In this document: positions 1 through 7,867 of the stretch, piece after piece
How the letters are laid out: every line of letters starts with the position of its first letter
How positions within the stretch are numbered: the first letter of the stretch is position 1
IMG/VR virus record: IMGVR_UViG_3300040801_002480
Span: 1-21,532 of that record
Origin: a virus
Reading direction: 5' to 3' (one strand)
DNA length: 21,532 bases
Notes under the pieces: model-generated
Databases searched by the model: none
What the model was told of the DNA's origin: nothing
The model's input: only the letters and a program-made list of their open reading frames with translations
Made by a program: the position numbers and the translations under genes

Positions 1-606
1 ATCCGGTTTACCCTGGGCCACTGAAAAGCTAAGCGCTCTCCAGTCCGTTTCATCTCCAGGCTGTGACCAGTTGAATTGCCCGGATCCTACAACGTTAGCT
101 AAAATATAACTATCTATAAATGCGACGTGAGTCACAGTTGTCGGAGCGTCCGGATCAGAGATCTCTTCCAGGGTGGCTGCATCATCACTAAAATGGATCT
201 TCCCTCCAGCTGCCATTAATGCAGTGAACCCTGTTAATGTGCTGCCGGTTTCATCGAATGTAACAAGCGTTCCAGAATCGATAGTGTCCCCGGTAAGCTG
301 TGTTGCTGTTAATGTGCCACTTGAATTGGTGATCTTAAACACCTTGCCATCAGAAACAGCCAGGACGATCTTGCGACCGTTCCACCAATAAAGACCATCT
401 ACCGGTTTGTCTGTGCCAAGATCTACCTTCGCAGTGCCAAGCGCTGGCCGTGCCCTGGTTATTTTTTTATTCTCGCCAGGGATAGTTTCAATAACACCAT
501 TGATCAGAACTTCCCCTAAAACACTTATAGCCTCTTCGCTTGTGTTCTTATATGGGATCTCGTTGACCGGGACCGGTAATGCTTTTATGTCGTCTTTTAA
601 TGGCAT
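1..606 (-). CDS. P22 gp10-like tail hub / packaged-DNA stabilisation protein (3' end outside window)
   Basis: The first 202 codons of a gene that continues past the left edge. The start is the ATG at 606-604, preceded by AAGGAG seven bases upstream. Visible segments are a basic and proline-rich N-terminus, a stretch resembling the opening of a beta-propeller-like tail protein (GLYWWNGRKIVLAVSDGKVF), and further on FIDSYILANVVGSGQFNWSQ followed by a D-W-R-A-L-S-F-S-V-A-Q-G-K-P-D ending. The pattern of a solved-value check, then 'FID.Y', then 'W....D...LSF..AEG.PD' is characteristic of P22 gp10-type tail accessory proteins. In P22 that protein closes the portal channel after packaging. It lies last in the visible late operon, after the gp4-like adaptor and two fibre-type genes, which fits. 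The family assignment is by eye and the C-terminus is unseen. Confidence 0.72.
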   Translation of the reverse strand, partial: MPLKDDIKALPVPVNEIPYKNTSEEAISVLGEVLINGVIETIPGENKKITRARPALGTAKVDLGTDKPVDGLYWWNGRKIVLAVSDGKVFKITNSSGTLTATQLTGDTIDSGTLVTFDETGSTLTGFTALMAAGGKIHFSDDAATLEEISDPDAPTTVTHVAFIDSYILANVVGSGQFNWSQPGDETDWRALSFSVAQGKPD

Positions 607-617
607 TGATCATCTCC

Positions 618-1631
618 TTATGCTATTGCTGGGCTTGATGTTGACCCAGTATAATCTCCCTCAACGTGTATCCTACCTACTGAACCAGCACCACCAGCAG
701 TACAGTATTCGTTTGGTGCAACCCCACAGCGTGGCCAACTCGCCCCACCTACTGCCGTAACATTATCTGTGCCAAGCGTTGCGATACCCTTAGTGGCAAT
801 ATATACAGTACCCCCAGCACCACTTCCTGGTTGAGAGTGTTGATCAGCACAATCTGACTGTGGATATTCTCCGTCTGCTGAAATTGTGCCCGATGAATTA
901 TCCACAATTTGTGCATAAATTCTTACTGCGCCGCCACCCCAGCCGCCGTCATAAGCGTTACCGATAACTACACTTGCTGCCGCATAATTATTTTCCCCTG
1001 CGCTACCTGAAGCAGCGTGACCGCCACCGCCACCAGCACCACCAGGTGCAGTTGCTGTTGCACCTCGAACACCACCACCACCGCCAGAACCGTATAAATG
1101 CGACCAAGTTGTTAATGGTATATCAGATGAGCCATAAGAACTGCCCCCAGCACCACCGTTATAAGGTGAATACCTGTAGCCACCCTCACCGCCGCCAGGC
1201 CCAAGTCCATTATCAGCTTGGCCTGAGCCACTATTAAACGGATCGCCACCTTCATAGCCCAACTCATCAACATTAACGGTTCCTTCATTGGTGAATTTTC
1301 TAAGACAGCCTATAAACACTATCCCATTTTTGTTACTTGCCCCTGTTCCCATAGCTGTACCGTGAGTAAGTGTTGCCCCTGAGCTGATCGTGAAGTCTAT
1401 ACAATCTATAAATGCTCCATTTTCTGGATCATAGCTGCCAGCGCCTAAATTTAAACCCTTGTCAGCGCCACGCTTGGTTGTTACTCCAGTAACAACGTCA
1501 TTCTCATAAATATCCTCGATGTTTACTGTGCCTGAATTGACAACAATCGACTCATGTTTGCCAGTAACGGTAATACCATCCTGCTCAAAATAAAGAGATG
1601 TTACTTCATCACTGTGAATCAATACTGTCAT
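618..1631 (-). CDS. Glycine-rich virion surface / receptor-binding-type protein
   Basis: A 337-residue protein whose ATG (1631-1629) overlaps the stop of the upstream fibre gene as TAATG, so translation is probably coupled. The N-terminal third is beta-rich and mentions repeated turns (SGTVNIEDIYENDVVTGV). From about residue 120 to 290 it is dominated by glycine clusters (GGGEGG, GGAGGSSYGSS, GSGGGGG, GGAGGGGG, GGWGGGA), mixed with Ser, Ala and Tyr and a few Cys. Such glycine-rich blocks occur in phage adhesins that fold as polyglycine-II lattices, for example the S16-type gp38 adhesin, and in Gly-rich surface proteins of gut phages. Its position between a fibre gene and a gp10-like gene supports a tail-tip role. 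The exact family is not recognised, so the receptor-binding function is inferred. Confidence 0.6.
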   Translation of the reverse strand: MTVLIHSDEVTSLYFEQDGITVTGKHESIVVNSGTVNIEDIYENDVVTGVTTKRGADKGLNLGAGSYDPENGAFIDCIDFTISSGATLTHGTAMGTGASNKNGIVFIGCLRKFTNEGTVNVDELGYEGGDPFNSGSGQADNGLGPGGGEGGYRYSPYNGGAGGSSYGSSDIPLTTWSHLYGSGGGGGVRGATATAPGGAGGGGGHAASGSAGENNYAAASVVIGNAYDGGWGGGAVRIYAQIVDNSSGTISADGEYPQSDCADQHSQPGSGAGGTVYIATKGIATLGTDNVTAVGGASWPRCGVAPNEYCTAGGAGSVGRIHVEGDYTGSTSSPAIA

Positions 1632-2749
1632 TATAGATCTACCTGGACCTTTACTTGAATTAAAAGATCGGTTTGCTCGCCAGAGCCACCTTCTCTTAAA
1701 TCATCTATATGTACTCCTAAATAATTCCCTGCAGTGACCGCTGTCCCTGATGCAAAAGAAGTTATCTCTTCTGCCGAAGTTGCGATAAGATTATCATAAG
1801 TATCGTCAGTGGAACTGTCTCCCAATACTTGCGTACCATTATTTATTATGTCGATCTCGTTAGCGCCAGTGGGAGATCCTGTACGAACAGCCCCCCAATA
1901 AGCCTTAATACTTACAATGTCTCCAGTTCTATATAAAATCTGCTTTCTAATATTGTCATCATAATCGTCAGCCGTTTGCTCATAAGGAGCTGGAATAAAA
2001 AAATTATAAATATCATAGTCCTGCGGCTCATAGTTAATATCAACTAAAAGCTCTGTTGTAGATTGTGCAACACCAACAAAAATATTTGTTTTAGTAGTGC
2101 CCAGAGTACTGTCGCTTTGAACATAGTAATCAGAACCTATAGTTAAACCACTAAGCCCAGTAGCCAACCCACTTAGCACAACCTTGTTATCTGAAATATC
2201 AGTGACGACACCTTTTAATGCAGAACCATCAGAGGCTGTCGCTTTTTCCCATTGATTAGAATTAGTGAATTTAACTAAATTGCCAACTGCTATCCCTGTA
2301 TCAAATGTTTGGCCAACAACTATATTCTTATCTGCAATCTCTGTAGCAAGATTCGTATAGCTGTTCCCAGCAGTGTCAGTAATGCTGGTAGTGAACTCCA
2401 GCTCTGTTGCCTTTACTTTCCCTGGAGTGGTTTGCCCTATATCTATACCATCAAAGTCTGTGCCACCTATAGGGATCATCTCAACATTATCAATATCCCA
2501 AACAGAAGAGTCATCAGAATCAGTAACAACTACCTTATATATACCATCAGCATAAATCTCTGCCCGGCCATAAATATCTAAAACAACCGGGTTCGATGCT
2601 GCCGTTGTTTTGTCACGATCAAGATAAACGCTTTGTGGAGTTGTTGTCCCAGCCTCATAAAAATAAACTTTACCACCAGCTAATGGATTGCCTTCATCAT
2701 CCATGATCCCAGAGGCTAAATCAATTATCATCAATCCCTTTGTTCCCAT
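1631..2749 (-). CDS. Tail fibre / tail spike protein with virion-anchoring N-terminus
   Basis: A 372-residue protein with an ATG at 2749-2747 and a GGGGG-type ribosome site just upstream. The N-terminal ~75 residues have the signature of many phage fibre anchors: 'GNPLAGGKVYFYEAGTTTP' then 'VYLDRDKTTAASNPVVLD', 'GRAEIYADGIYKVVV.DSD' and 'VWDIDNV'. A middle beta-rich stretch (residues ~130-230) follows, with repeated 'VGNLVKFTNSNQWEKATASDGSALKG' type turns as seen in phage surface proteins. The C-terminal ~130 residues form a separate domain without recognisable enzymatic motifs. It probably attaches to the tail and binds the host surface. The downstream Gly-rich gene overlaps its stop codon, so the two may act as fibre and tip. 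Confidence 0.72.
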   Translation of the reverse strand: MGTKGLMIIDLASGIMDDEGNPLAGGKVYFYEAGTTTPQSVYLDRDKTTAASNPVVLDIYGRAEIYADGIYKVVVTDSDDSSVWDIDNVEMIPIGGTDFDGIDIGQTTPGKVKATELEFTTSITDTAGNSYTNLATEIADKNIVVGQTFDTGIAVGNLVKFTNSNQWEKATASDGSALKGVVTDISDNKVVLSGLATGLSGLTIGSDYYVQSDSTLGTTKTNIFVGVAQSTTELLVDINYEPQDYDIYNFFIPAPYEQTADDYDDNIRKQILYRTGDIVSIKAYWGAVRTGSPTGANEIDIINNGTQVLGDSSTDDTYDNLIATSAEEITSFASGTAVTAGNYLGVHIDDLREGGSGEQTDLLIQVKVQVDL

Positions 2750-2761
2750 AATAATCCCCCT

Positions 2762-3733
2762 TTAAAATGCCGGCTCTATGAACTCATTGTCAACGTCCTC
2801 TTTGTTCGTTGACATATATTGCTGGACCATTCCTGCTAACTCTTTTCTAAGATCTTCTTTGTCCCGGTAAGTCAAGCCATACTCCGGAGCCAACCTTAAT
2901 GCCAGGCCAAAAGTTAACATATCATAATAAGCGCTGAACATATCCGGGTTCGCACCAGGCAAAACCAGATCATCAATAACTTCCTCAGCGTTGATCATCA
3001 GCTCAAAATAAGTTTTATTCTCAGGCAGGTCCCTGAAAAACAACCGCTGCCTGATCTGTTTATCTACCCAGGCAAAATCCGGTGTGCTCGCTGTATCATT
3101 TTTATCTATTAACCGCTCGAAATCTAAACCAGAAATAAGCTCTATCGGGTATTCGTTGCCAGATTCTGTTTCCTTATACCACACCTTTAACACCGATAAT
3201 GTTTCTACCGGTAATAAAACATCACCGATACTTGTATATGCAGTATCTGTCACCCAGGTATCATAAGTAGTGTCTTGATCCCAGTTCGCAATGTCGCCAG
3301 CGAAAGTTGCGCCAGCTGTATGCGCTGCTGTACAGGTATAAACTTTATACCCGGTATAATCAACGTAAATTTGATCACCAATTTCATAATCAGTTCCTGT
3401 TGCCCAGGCGTTATAATTGGTATCTGTTTTATTCCAGAGTGATTGGTACTCGTTGCCGGTGATCGGCTGAGTGTCACTGGAAGATGTGTGCCCTCTTAAA
3501 CAGTCATATATATAGCCGTCGCTGCCAATAACGCTGTCTGTATCATTTAACTGAAGTGAATATGTCCGGACTTTCCATAGCTTTGTCCCTACATTAAAGG
3601 ACTTCATTAATGAATTGAGGGCATCGGAACCATCAGCTAACTGATCAGCGAAAGGGGAATCCCCTTGCGGAACAGCGCCAATAAGCCGCAATGCCCTCGA
3701 TATGATCTTGTTCCTTGTAAGATCCCAAGCCAT
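2762..3733 (-). CDS. P22 gp4-like tail adaptor (head completion) with inserted double Cys-Trp module
   Basis: A 323-residue protein. The N-terminus (NKIISRALRLIGAVPQGDSP, then DALNSLMKSF and the W at residue 53) and the C-terminus (VDKQIRQRLFF.DLPENKTYFEL, DMLTFGLALRLAPEYGL) match the pattern of P22 gp4-type adaptors that bind the portal ring after packaging. P22 gp4 is about half this length. The extra material is at residues ~75-155 and contains two similar units, YDC..GHT...W (75-100) and YTC..AHTAG.TF...W (132-151). These look like the small carbohydrate-binding-like modules often grafted into phage tail proteins. The start ATG is at 3733-3731. The adaptor role is well supported by the fold pattern and by its place after the capsid genes; the module's function is inference. 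Confidence 0.75.
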   Translation of the reverse strand: MAWDLTRNKIISRALRLIGAVPQGDSPFADQLADGSDALNSLMKSFNVGTKLWKVRTYSLQLNDTDSVIGSDGYIYDCLRGHTSSSDTQPITGNEYQSLWNKTDTNYNAWATGTDYEIGDQIYVDYTGYKVYTCTAAHTAGATFAGDIANWDQDTTYDTWVTDTAYTSIGDVLLPVETLSVLKVWYKETESGNEYPIELISGLDFERLIDKNDTASTPDFAWVDKQIRQRLFFRDLPENKTYFELMINAEEVIDDLVLPGANPDMFSAYYDMLTFGLALRLAPEYGLTYRDKEDLRKELAGMVQQYMSTNKEDVDNEFIEPAF

Positions 3734-3742
3734 AACTTAGAC

Positions 3743-4309
3743 CTACAGGTCCTTCATCTTGACTTTGTTCTGTCCAGAACTCATAACCCCAAGATCATAA
3801 ATCACAATATTCATTGAAGTTGTGGTATCCCAATCAGTGGTAGCTGCAGTAAATCCTGCAGTATTATCACTGTCAAGAGTAACCTCAATAGCAGCAAGCG
3901 GAGTGTAGCCATCTATAATAGATGGGAACCAATCGCCGTTAGATCTATTGACCTTGTATGCTCCAGAAGAATCAACGTGGATGCCGTAAATAACAGTCGG
4001 AACCGCTGCACTGTAAGTGTGCTGATCCTCCGCTGATCCTACCAACATTCCTGCTGTCACCGGAAAAGCCGCTGAACCCAAGTTGTATATCTTGCCGTTG
4101 TTCTTATACTCAATAGCTGTAGCAACATTCAATGAAGTTGAGCTGTTAACTGTTGCTATATCCGCACTACCAAGTGTTTGATACAACTCGGCATAATGCA
4201 GATTGTTGAGCAGAGTATAAAGATCCCCCTGGTTGATACCATTCGGGTCCAAGTCTCCGGCAAAAGTCAATCCTACTAAAACCAAAAGTGAAACTAAAAG
4301 TCTTTTCAT
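3743..4309 (-). CDS. Unknown structural-operon protein with a Sec-type signal peptide
   Basis: A 188-residue protein not recognised as any family. Its N-terminus is a textbook signal peptide: MKR, then LLVSLLVLVGL as the hydrophobic core, then TFAG followed by D, with signal peptidase I cleavage likely after residue 17 or 18. The rest is predicted beta-rich, with 'IEYKNNGKIYNLGSAAFPVTAG' and 'PLAAIEVTLDSDNTAGFTAA' stretches and no cysteines or catalytic motif. An ATG at 4309-4307 follows a GGGGAGG-type site. It sits between the likely decoration gene and the gp4-like adaptor, where a virion protein is expected. A second protein with a nearly identical leader is encoded at 7475-7867. Export from the host cell, or a host-derived leader on a virion protein, are both possible. 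Confidence 0.7.
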   Translation of the reverse strand: MKRLLVSLLVLVGLTFAGDLDPNGINQGDLYTLLNNLHYAELYQTLGSADIATVNSSTSLNVATAIEYKNNGKIYNLGSAAFPVTAGMLVGSAEDQHTYSAAVPTVIYGIHVDSSGAYKVNRSNGDWFPSIIDGYTPLAAIEVTLDSDNTAGFTAATTDWDTTTSMNIVIYDLGVMSSGQNKVKMKDL

Positions 4310-4331
4310 TATTTCCTCCCCTCAGTAGACT

Positions 4332-4355
4332 ACCAGGGAGCCAAAGCCCCCTGGT
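4332..4355. other. Hairpin between decoration and signal-peptide genes
   Basis: ACCAGGG at 4332-4338 pairs with CCCTGGT at 4349-4355 around a ten-base loop that can itself form a GGC/GCC turn. No run of T follows on either strand, so it is not a typical intrinsic terminator. It resembles the GCCAGGG/CCCTGGC arms of the leader terminator at 12457-12478. It could slow polymerase, protect an mRNA end, or be a degraded terminator. Confidence 0.45.
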
Positions 4356-4366
4356 GTTGTAACTAA

Positions 4367-4816
4367 TTACAGGCTGTCAGATGCTGGACTGGGGTTGCCA
4401 GTTGCTTTTAACAGTCTAAAAGAAACCTTTGCTGCGTCAAGAGCATGATCTGTAACCAGATCAATAGTATCAGCAGCAGTCATTTTGTAACCAACTAAAG
4501 CGTCAGTCCCAGGAATAGACGCTCCCTGCATACCTGTGGAGTTGAAGTTAACTGCATCATCAAGACCATTCGGATCAGTGGTAGTGATACCAATGTCACC
4601 GGTTGCGGCCCCACCTTCTGCAGTATCAACATCAACATAGATACCAAGAATAACGTCACCCTTAGCTACATTAAATAGCTGGACAATATCCCCGGCGCCT
4701 ACATTAAAACTGGAGAAATCAATAGAAAGTTCTTCCTGAATAACTTCTCCCCCAATGCGCTGAATTGCTTGTGCGCCATTATCTGAATCAACATAATCTG
4801 TGTATGTACTTGCCAT
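4367..4816 (-). CDS. Probable capsid decoration / minor head protein
   Basis: A 149-residue, acidic, beta-rich protein immediately downstream of the major capsid gene (25 bases apart). It has no recognised motif. Segments such as 'SIDFSSFNVGAGDIVQLFNVAKGDVILGIYVDVDTAEGG' followed by 'GDIGITT' look like a compact beta-barrel, which is the usual build of capsid-cementing or head-fibre proteins encoded at this position. The ATG is at 4816-4814 with a GGGGAGGTAAAG-type site. The function is inferred from gene order; a small tail component is the alternative. Confidence 0.6.
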   Translation of the reverse strand: MASTYTDYVDSDNGAQAIQRIGGEVIQEELSIDFSSFNVGAGDIVQLFNVAKGDVILGIYVDVDTAEGGAATGDIGITTTDPNGLDDAVNFNSTGMQGASIPGTDALVGYKMTAADTIDLVTDHALDAAKVSFRLLKATGNPSPASDSL

Positions 4817-4840
4817 TTTGCTTTACCTCCCCTTTATTTT

Positions 4841-5854
4841 TTATAAGTCACTAATCTGAGTTCTGGCAGTCTGAATTGCTGCAATAGCATAATCAAACGT
4901 GTTACTACCCTTAGTGAACTTAGGTTTTGCAGCTTTACAGGTCATACGAACTGCATAGCCAAACTCTTCTTCATAGTCGAAATCTCTCTCAACTACATTC
5001 GGTCTCTGACCCCAAGCCATAACAAGTGCCTGTGCACCCATAAACAAAGAGGTTGAACCAGGAAGATCCCCACCTGAACCATAAGTGGTAACGTCCGCAA
5101 GGTCCTGCATCAGATCATGAGAATGGATAACGATGTTATCCCAGATCCCTGCAGCACCAGTGAACAATGGGTTGTCAGAACCTCTGTCTGCAGCCTCTCT
5201 CTGGGCCTGTTGCCATGCAGAGGACTGTCTTATATCAAACAAAACATCCGGAGAACAAAGATAAAAGTAGTAATTCTGTCCTTTTACCTTGATCGGGCGA
5301 AATGGAACCTGGGTCCTTGCCCATCCAGTTCTGGCTCCGGTTTTGATCTTAGAAAGCAGCTCTAAACTCATCTTGTCAGAAGAAGTAAGAGCAGCAGTAT
5401 TAGCAGCAGATCCACCATAAAGGATCTTTGTCGGGCTGTTAAGCGCCGCACCAAAAAGCAGCCTGTCTGTTTTTTCTGAGATCCAATCCTGAAGCGCACT
5501 TCTGGACTCTTCTCTTAGGTCATAAATCGGCCTGCGTCTTGAAAGATCACCATCATCACGAACACCGTGTCTGTATCTTTCCAATTCAACACTAAAATCC
5601 GATGTGCTTAACTTTTCTTCACGACCTTCAAGAGTCTGGGTACCAGTAACACCAGCACCGGTAAGTCTATACCGAATACCAAATGTCTCTTTGTCCCCTC
5701 TTTTCTTTTCAAGATCAGTTTTTTCCTGGACCAGGGCTTCGGATCCGCCCATAAACTGATTGAAGTAGGATCCTTCCCTACCATCACGATATAACTCTTC
5801 TTCCCAAATCTGGACTCTCAAGTTATCAGTTGTAGATACACCTGTTTTTGCCAT
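4841..5854 (-). CDS. Major capsid protein, DUF4043 / N4-gp56-like
   Basis: A 337-residue protein matching the DUF4043/N4-gp56 capsid pattern. It has an N-terminal 'FNQFMGGSEALVQEKTDLEKKRGD' region, then 'FGIRYRLTGAGVTGTQTLEGREEKLS' (the conserved 'L.G.gv.G...leG.Ee.L' stretch), then 'VELERYRHGVRDDGDLSRRRPIYDLREESRSALQDWISEKTDRLLF'. The C-terminal part has 'LFMGAQALVMAWGQRP' and an ending rich in beta strands. This family has the HK97 capsid fold and occurs in many podoviruses. The gene follows the scaffold by 25 bases and precedes the likely decoration gene, the normal order. The ATG is at 5854-5852 with GGGGAGG upstream. Family assignment is by eye from these blocks. Confidence 0.85.
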   Translation of the reverse strand: MAKTGVSTTDNLRVQIWEEELYRDGREGSYFNQFMGGSEALVQEKTDLEKKRGDKETFGIRYRLTGAGVTGTQTLEGREEKLSTSDFSVELERYRHGVRDDGDLSRRRPIYDLREESRSALQDWISEKTDRLLFGAALNSPTKILYGGSAANTAALTSSDKMSLELLSKIKTGARTGWARTQVPFRPIKVKGQNYYFYLCSPDVLFDIRQSSAWQQAQREAADRGSDNPLFTGAAGIWDNIVIHSHDLMQDLADVTTYGSGGDLPGSTSLFMGAQALVMAWGQRPNVVERDFDYEEEFGYAVRMTCKAAKPKFTKGSNTFDYAIAAIQTARTQISDL

Positions 5855-5879
5855 TGTATTCCTCCCCTATTTTCTATTT

Positions 5880-6995
5880 TTAATCGATTTGTCGCTTTAG
5901 TTTTTCAAGCTCGTCATTAGATAAAGTGGATAGATCCAGTTTACCATTATTAAGTTGTCGTAAATTATCGGCAACTGACCTTTCTTTCTTATCGTTGCCT
6001 GTCCCCCTCAAAGGATTTGTCTTCCTTTGAGCCTTGTTGATTTTCTGAGCAATATCTTCTTTCTTTTTCCTATCGATTTCTGCGTCCTGCTTTTTTTCTT
6101 TTACTTGCTCGTTGTCCTGTGTTTTCTTAGTGCCAGCATTTTGCTTTTTCAATGCAACTGCTTTGCTCCTAAGATCCATTAAAACTTCAAAACTCTCTTG
6201 GTAAGGTTTCGAAGCAAAAGTTTCTATATCTTGTTCTGAAAAGCGACCCATATCACGAAGAATTTTTTTAGTCTCCGGGATCAACTCTTCAAAACTATAT
6301 TCAGATTCAGCATCAACGTTAGCCATTAGCTCCTGGTTCGTTAATTCTAAATCCCTGACCATAGCCTTTGTTAATTCTTCCTCGCCCTGCTGGTCCTCTT
6401 TTTCATACTCTCTTATAACCTTTTGAGTACCAACCGGATCTTCATGGTATCTTTCATTTAACTCTTCTTCAGATAGCCGCTGTTTCTTTTTGTTCTCAAA
6501 CTCTTCCCGGATCTTGTTTAATCTCTCCCGGTTCGCTGCTCTCTCCTGTCTCTTCTCTTCTTTTAGCGTTTCAATAAAGCTATCTTTATCATTGATCCGT
6601 TTGTTCTGGACATGGATTATTTTTTGCAGTTCCTTTATATCATACTTAGATAGGTCCTGCTTTTCATCAACGTCTTTTAAGAATTGATCAACATATCGTT
6701 GTCTATCTTCTGGATCGTCGAGGTTAACATCTTGTCCAGTTTCTTCAAGGTCCTCGCCATCTGCTTCGCCTGGTTCTGGTTTATCTTGATCTTCATCCCC
6801 TTCCCCGGATTGATCATCACTTCCTTTATCCTCATCGTCACCCTCTTTAATTTTTTCTTCATCATCTTCTGAATCTGGGGTTTCCTTAAGTGTTTCTTTA
6901 GATGGATCTTCATCAAGATCTTCCTTCAGTTTATCAATTTCCTCTGCCTTTAAATTAGCAATATCTTCTCTTGTAAGTTCCTGGGTACTTTCCAT
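5880..6995 (-). CDS. Capsid scaffolding protein
   Basis: A 371-residue protein that is extremely charged and almost free of aromatic residues. Residues ~10-105 are acidic (long Asp/Glu runs with Lys, Gly, Ser), ~110-200 are likely coiled coil (KELQKIIHVQNKRINDKDSFIETLKEEKRQERAANRE in pieces), and the C-terminus is Lys-rich with 'LSTLSNDELEKLKRQ' at the end, suited to capsid contact. This composition and its place directly before the capsid gene mark a scaffold needed for procapsid assembly. The frame is open further upstream to a GTG at 7019, but the ATG at 6995-6993 has AGGGAGGAC at the right distance and is preferred. A promoter (7027-7055) lies just upstream. No protease motif is seen. Confidence 0.82.
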   Translation of the reverse strand: MESTQELTREDIANLKAEEIDKLKEDLDEDPSKETLKETPDSEDDEEKIKEGDDEDKGSDDQSGEGDEDQDKPEPGEADGEDLEETGQDVNLDDPEDRQRYVDQFLKDVDEKQDLSKYDIKELQKIIHVQNKRINDKDSFIETLKEEKRQERAANRERLNKIREEFENKKKQRLSEEELNERYHEDPVGTQKVIREYEKEDQQGEEELTKAMVRDLELTNQELMANVDAESEYSFEELIPETKKILRDMGRFSEQDIETFASKPYQESFEVLMDLRSKAVALKKQNAGTKKTQDNEQVKEKKQDAEIDRKKKEDIAQKINKAQRKTNPLRGTGNDKKERSVADNLRQLNNGKLDLSTLSNDELEKLKRQID

Positions 6996-7026
6996 AATTT
7001 GTCCTCCCTTTTTCCCCACTACAATA

Positions 7027-7055
7027 ATTGTATAATATTAAACAGGCATCGTCAA
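7027..7055 (-). promoter_or_regulatory. Sigma70-type promoter for scaffold/capsid genes
   Basis: On the minus strand, TTGACG (7055-7050), a 17-base spacer and TACAAT (7032-7027): 5 of 6 matches at each box. Transcription would begin near 7020, about 25 bases before the scaffold ATG and just upstream of its ribosome site. This gives the capsid genes their own supply of message inside the late operon. Confidence 0.6.
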
Positions 7056-7105
7056 TTCCAATTAACACTCCTATAATATTCTTCGTACCAAACAACAACC
7101 CCTAA

Positions 7106-7129
7106 CTCAAAAGCCGGGTTCGGGAACCC
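7106..7129 (-). terminator. Weak leftward terminator-like hairpin
   Basis: On the minus strand, GGGTT (7129-7125) and AACCC (7120-7116) form a five-pair stem with a four-base loop, followed by GGC and TTTT (7112-7109). It lies in the 7020-7142 gap between the small membrane-protein gene and the scaffold promoter, where partial termination of upstream message would make sense. The stem is short and the T-run has only four bases, so read-through is likely. Confidence 0.4.
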
Positions 7130-7142
7130 AACGTTCATACCA

Positions 7143-7448
7143 TTAGTGTTTCTTCTTTTTCCGCCCTGATTCTCGTCTAATATTTTTAGTAGCTCCTGGA
7201 GCACCTAATAATACCCCCAACATTTTTTCTGTAAGTTTCCGCATCTCAGATATATCTTCACGCATAGCCAGTATTGCCATATCGCTAACTTTACGATTAT
7301 TGACACACTCAACTTTTCTCATATACCTTTCATCATTGCTTGATCGTTGCTGGTCCAGAATATACTTCACATAGAATCCAATCAACGCACTGAAAACTGA
7401 GGCCATAGCCGTAAGTATCAGCCAATCTACTTTAGATAAAATAAACAC
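7143..7448 (-). CDS. Small single-span membrane protein, possible holin or spanin-like
   Basis: A 101-residue protein starting with GTG (7448-7446) behind a strong GGGGGAG site seven bases upstream. Residues ~8-30 (DWLILTAMASVFSALIGFYV) form one membrane span near the N-terminus. A charged helical region follows, with 'MAILAMREDISEMRKLTEKMLGVLLG', and the tail is very basic (RRESGRKKKKH). One N-terminal span plus a positive cytoplasmic tail is compatible with small phage holins or with an inner-membrane spanin. No lysin gene is seen next to it, so a lysis role is only a suggestion. It sits between the signal-peptide gene and the scaffold. Confidence 0.55.
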   Translation of the reverse strand: MFILSKVDWLILTAMASVFSALIGFYVKYILDQQRSSNDERYMRKVECVNNRKVSDMAILAMREDISEMRKLTEKMLGVLLGAPGATKNIRRESGRKKKKH

Positions 7449-7474
7449 TCAATATCTCCCCCTCTGCTATAAAT

Positions 7475-7867
7475 CTACTTAGTGATCAAAAAATTAATCG
7501 TCACATTCCTGGTAACACTCGGTGTAGGAATAGTGAATTTATAATAAGCAGAATAAATACTTGTCGTTGCCGTTTCTGCAGTGATCGTCTGAGCATCAGC
7601 CGAAGGTATCGCAACCTTGCTCGCAAACACAGCCTGGGCAGAAAGTGTCGGAACATTACCATAATATAATATAGTAGAATATCCACCAATTTCCCTGGCA
7701 TAAAACTCAATAGCGCTGGCATCAACTGAAGTCTGCTGCTCACCTTGAATCTCCAGCTGAATATAACCATCACCATTCCTGGCAATACCGTTGGTCATAG
7801 ACTCTTTAATATCAGCACCAGCAAAAACCAATCCAGTTAATAATAAAACTCCTAATATCCTTTTCAT
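7475..7867 (-). CDS. Second signal-peptide protein of unknown function
   Basis: A 130-residue protein with the leader MKRILGVLLLTGLVFAG, a basic start plus hydrophobic core, ending A-G before ADIKES. The mature part is beta-rich, with 'GYIQLEIQGEQQTSVDASAIEFYAREIGG' and a C-terminal 'YYKFTIPTPSVTRNVTINFLITK'. Its ATG (7867-7865) directly abuts the portal stop codon, with AAGGAGG inside the end of the portal gene, so the two are translationally linked. The leader is strikingly like that of the 3743-4309 protein (MKRLLVSLL...LTFAG). No family is recognised. It could be an exported accessory protein or a virion component. Confidence 0.68.
   Translation of the reverse strand: MKRILGVLLLTGLVFAGADIKESMTNGIARNGDGYIQLEIQGEQQTSVDASAIEFYAREIGGYSTILYYGNVPTLSAQAVFASKVAIPSADAQTITAETATTSIYSAYYKFTIPTPSVTRNVTINFLITK

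Noticed and set aside
407-1237. Plus-strand frames (407-760 and 974-1237) opposite the tail genes
   Set aside because: The His/Gln-rich 974-1237 product is only the complement of the glycine codons of the adhesin gene. Both lack ribosome sites.
7111-7142. A GGGTTCGGG...CCA stretch resembling a tRNA T-arm and CCA end
   Set aside because: The stem does not give a seven-base T-loop and no acceptor, D or anticodon arm can be drawn. It is better read as a weak terminator hairpin.
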